Source: Austropuccinia psidii
Taxonomy: Eukaryota > Basidiomycota > Pucciniomycetes > Pucciniales > Sphaerophragmiaceae
Length of the DNA: 64,000 nt
Direction of reading: 5' to 3'
Assembly (NCBI GenBank): GCA_023105745.1
Contig: JALGQZ010000002.1
Span: 41,151,997 to 41,215,996 of the forward strand
Positions 60,026 to 64,000 of the stretch are shown here, in pieces. Under the pieces are notes generated by a model. It searched no databases and had not been told where the DNA came from. It worked only from the letters and a program-made list of their open reading frames with translations. Numbering within the stretch: position 1 is the first letter of the stretch; each line of letters starts with the position of its first letter. The position numbers and the translations under genes were made by a program.

Positions 60026-61958
60026 GAGTAGCAATATGGTGCCCCAATTTAGCCCAGAACCTCAATGACCTATACAATGTTGCTTGTTGTATTCAGCATG
60101 ACAAAGAAGCTATCCCTACTGGTGGGGCAGCAGTTCCAACCTTTACTCTAACCTTGTAATATTCTTGCAGATATTTTAAGCCACACCTTTGGACATTAAG
60201 AATGTTACTCAATTAAATTAGAAGATTATGTATTTTAAATGAACTTTGTTTGTCTCCTCATACACCCCATATTCACTATTTATCATTTTAAGGGGGTCTT
60301 AAATGAACCTTCTCTGATTAAGATCTGCATAGAATATTTATTTTAATTCCATTCTCCTTTCTAATTGGAAAACTCAACTGACTTCACATGGGCCATCTTT
60401 TTTTTTTTTTTTTGAATGAAAACTTCAATTTATCACCACCGAAAAAAGCTGGGGACTTTCATACAGGTCCTTTACAGCATCTTCAGCTTATCTCTGAGTG
60501 TATCTCTGGAAGTATCCTTAGTTTAACTCACATTCATTGTATTCTGATATTTTTACTCCTCCTTTAATTTTCGTTAATACTTTCTCAACTCAACTTATAC
60601 ACTGGCAACACCTATATGTAATGAATCTTATTTAATTTGTGTATTGTGATAACATTGAAATTCCCTCATGATGCTTATAGTTAGTAGAATAATCTTCAAA
60701 ATCTCTCATCAATTGAGCTCCTTACAATTCACTTCATGAATTCTTTTGGATTTTGAAAGTTCATCCAGCTATATGGGAATCCTTGAAAACAAATTCTTTG
60801 ATATCTATAGCATTAATTGCTTCTTTGATCTTATTGTAATTCTGCTGCCTTGATTATTGAATTTCTTTGATTTTAATGTATCTTTCATGTTGGCTTCAAC
60901 AATGAGGATAACTTAAGAATTAAGAAACTCTATTTAACAGAATGCTTGTTTTCAGATGAATCAAAAATTAAGCTTGAACTGATTTCCCACAATGATAATA
61001 ATAAGTAATGATGAATTTGAAAATAATAATGGTAATTATTTTGAGGGAATCCTGTCCAAATTTAAATTAAAAATTGGTGTTCCTCCTTAAAATTATGAAT
61101 ATTTCAGAAAAATAAGAACCAATAATATTATAATAAGTAAAATACCTCTGCTTGAGGGATGATTATCATCATAGAAATTGGGCAAAATTATTGGAAAGGG
61201 TGTTTTCATAAAAATTAGTCTTAATTTATTAGAATAATGTCTCAAAATAAAAAATGAATAAATGAAGAGAATAAAAGAAACATGAATCTCTTCAAATAGT
61301 GAGTCAATGGACTTAAACATGATTTAATGAATACTTTTGAAATTAGATCCTTGAGAATTTCTGAGCAGGAAAAATAAACAAAGTATAGAAATACTTTGAT
61401 TAATTAAAAAACAAAGTTGGAAAGGGGTTGCATAGGCCACAACTGAAAAATTGTGTTCAGTGCTGGATATATCTTGGAGGGAACTCCACATTTGAAAAAT
61501 GAATTGTTTCCTCATAGATAATTTGTTTTAAAATCAAAATACAAGGATTCAGGAGAGCTGTAATAAGAAGCTTAATTGATCTGCAGATTTGAGATATATA
61601 TTTATGCCCATTGATAAACTAAGCTCCAAAATATGATTCATTTCTTACACTGTTAAGAAAGATTCATGGACTAAATCCTTAGCTTATCAAAATAACTTAC
61701 AAAATCCCTGGGGGTCTTTCCACTATATAGCCCATGCAATCCTATCACTTAGGTTCCATTTGTCCTAAAAAATCATATCACACTTATACATTAAATTTTC
61801 ATTCCAAAAATTTACAGTATTATTTCAATGTTTTGTCTTGGGTTTTTCAATATTAAAATTGAAAAAAGTTTAATATTGAACAATCCTTCTCAGCCTCTCT
61901 GAGATCAGTAATATTCAGAACAGCATTTAATTATACTAATATACTATTAGAATCTGAC
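60026..61958. other. No gene recognised
   Basis: AT-rich, includes a T15 run near 60400. It leads into the helicase relic. Confidence 0.4.
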
Positions 61959-64000
61959 TTGAGTCATCTTGGGAGCCTTAATTCTTTCCAGAGTTTCCAT
62001 CTGGGTCCACTGCTTGATATTTTTGAGGGAGTGGCTGAAGGCTTGAATTCTGAAACATATAAAAAATATAAAAATAATAATAAAGTGCTTTGTATAAATT
62101 CTTTCATAAACTTCAAGAATAAAGATAAAAATATCCTATTACATGGATGTGTTTTTGTGGATAAAGGGAATATTTTGCAAACAAGAGAGGCTTTCAAGAA
62201 TGAAAACATGGCTTCAAGACATATTAGAAACTATAGCTCACCTTTATTTATTGATATTCCTCAATATTGTGATCTTTATCAAGCTTTCAACCATAAAAGT
62301 TTAGCTAGTTCTGCTACTTCAATACCTCATTGTCAAACCAATCTTTCATTGCACCAAATTCAGGGTATTTCCTTTTTCTTAAATATTGAAAATCATCTGG
62401 AAACAATTTGTCAAAACCTATGGAAACATTCAGCTAATTTATGGATTAAAAAAGTATTTTCTAATGCTGTTGAAAATGGGCTGATACCACAAGATATTGT
62501 GTGCAAAACTAGGGGTGGCATATTGGCTGATGATATGTGACTTGGAAAATCTTTGACAGCTTTATGCTTGATTCAAAAAACACAAAGTGAAGCATTAAAG
62601 TACTCAAAAATATCTAAGGACCATGTCCCAGCTATTTTGATCATTATACCACTTTCTACTTTGCATAAATGGGAGAATGAAAAAAGACTACATTTTCATG
62701 ATGGTAGTTTACCATATTGAATATTCCATGGTTCCAATTGTAATTTTATTTCATTCTAAAATTTGAAGCAGAATGCAGTTATCATCACCACATATGATGT
62801 TATTGCTGGTTATAATGTTCATGATGTTAATGGAATTAGAATAAATCCTCTTTTGGTAAATTGGTTCAGAATAGTGTTGGATGAAGCACATTAAGCTTTC
62901 CTTTGGGATTTTTTAAATAAAAAATTACTGAAATTTTTACATCAATTAGCTGTATGAAGAAAAAATCTACTCATAGAGCATTCACAATATTGAGTTTATA
63001 ATCTGAAAGAGAGTTATGCCTTACAGGAACACCATGACAAAACAATCTTTGGGATCTTCATAGTCTGTTGAGGGTTTTACAAGTAGAACCATGGAATCTA
63101 AAGCCTCTATGGGAAAATCTCATCTGGGAATCAAATGGCAATCCAATTGTAACAGCTTAGAATGAAACCACTCACCTTGAGAAGATTAAAAGCCAACCTA
63201 CTGGAGCTTGCCAAGAGAGTGCAACATGGAGTTGGAATTGAGATCTATGAGCCATGGAAAACCCTTTATTTCAAAAGGCATAAAGAGTTTAGTAAATTGT
63301 CTGGAAAACAGAGGTCCAAAGAAGTTCAATGGGATTCCTCAGAATTATTTTCCAGATTATCAGATTTGAGGAAGCTTTGCAATCATCCAGCACTAATAGA
63401 AAGTGGAGAACGGGGAAGGAGATATACCTGGAAAGAAGGATCCAAAGTGGTGCATCTTGTTAGCCATCTCAACGAGTTTTTTCAGAAGGAGCCAGGCTTA
63501 AGATATCCCAAAGCAGTCGGTTTTTCAGAATACAAAAGGTTTCTTGATATGTGAGTTCAAATTCTTCTACTACCTGTCATTTGAATGATTTTATTGATCA
63601 AACAGTGTAAAAAGTATTAAAATTGCACTGGATGAAAGTGGAATATCCAATTTGATGATGCATGGAATGCTCAAAAATGATCAAAGGATACAAATCCTTG
63701 AAGAATTCAGAAAAAAAACAAACTCTCAAGTTCTTCTTACAACAAAAGGCACAGGTGGTGTTAGTATTGATCTGAGATGTGTTCAAAATGTCTACATAAT
63801 GGTAATACAGTATCTAGATACACTTGAAGCTTAATCTAATATTATGCCAATTACTTAAATTAGGAACCAGGCTGAAGCCCTCCATCTGATGATCAAGCAG
63901 TTGATAGGCTTTATTGGCTAGGGCAAAAGAAAGAAGTTCATGTATTTCATTATATAGATGTTGGTAGTATTGAGGTTAATATTCAGAGAGTTAGAAGGAA
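61959..64000 (+). pseudogene. SNF2/RAD5-like helicase relic 2, running off the window
   Basis: In order: SLHQIQGISFFL (Q-like motif), RGGILADDM then stop TGA then LGKSLTALCLI (motif I, the glycine codon turned into TGA near 62538), ILIIIPLSTLHKWENEK (motif Ia), VIITTYDVIAGYN, WFRIVLDEAH (motif II, DEAH at 62880-62891), ELCLTGTP and a stop then QNN (motif III). 63162-63554 is open: LRRLKANLLEL, RLSDLRKLCNHPALIES, GSKVVHLVSHL. The helicase C domain follows: QRIQILEEFRKK, VLLTTKGTGGVSIDL, then DRLYWLGQKKEVHVFHYI near 63900. The order is that of RAD5/HLTF-type ATPases. Several stops and shifts make it dead. It continues past 64000. Confidence 0.88.

Overview
The window is AT-rich eukaryotic DNA made almost entirely of transposable elements in several states of decay. 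It contains a single convincing host gene, cofilin, with short fungal-type introns (63 to 94 nt). The gypsy proteins, the tnp2-type transposase and the SNF2 helicase relics all look like those that fill the large genomes of rust fungi (Pucciniales). From memory the closest match is Austropuccinia psidii or a relative. That placement rests on recognition and was not searched.

Layout. Positions 345-929 and 10594-17112 are one old minus-strand chromodomain gypsy element (called A2 here), cut in two by a plus-strand gypsy element of another family (B, 930-10588). B has both LTRs and a perfect 5-bp target duplication. 17113-20541 is non-coding and ends in a tandem array of ~170-bp units. 21057-27456 holds relics: a gypsy RT/RNase H, an A-like LTR piece, a B-like element reduced to protease plus one LTR, and a minus-strand copia gag/protease. 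29640-31150 is a GC-richer island with the cofilin gene on the minus strand. 33530-34560 is a tnp2-type DNA transposase relic. 38686-48772 is a very young element of the same family as A2 (called A1), with near-identical LTRs, 5-bp target duplications and only one premature stop. The rest holds unrecognised broken ORFs, two SNF2/RAD5-like helicase pseudogenes (52032-53374 minus; 61959 to the window end, plus), a 114-bp tandem repeat, a hairpin/foldback repeat cluster (55320-56310) and an AT-only tandem array.

Most notable is the 5' region of the gypsy elements. In A1, A2 and B the gag start codon lies inside a short intron-like segment (64, 64 and 68 nt). Unspliced RNA would give Gag-Pol. Splicing would remove the gag AUG and join a conserved leader exon to a ~200-codon open frame that overlaps gag in the +1 frame. 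The leader's own AUG appears to be made by an upstream splice (A|TG). The arrangement is shared by two diverged families, so I infer a splice-switched accessory protein encoded over gag. No transcript evidence is available here.
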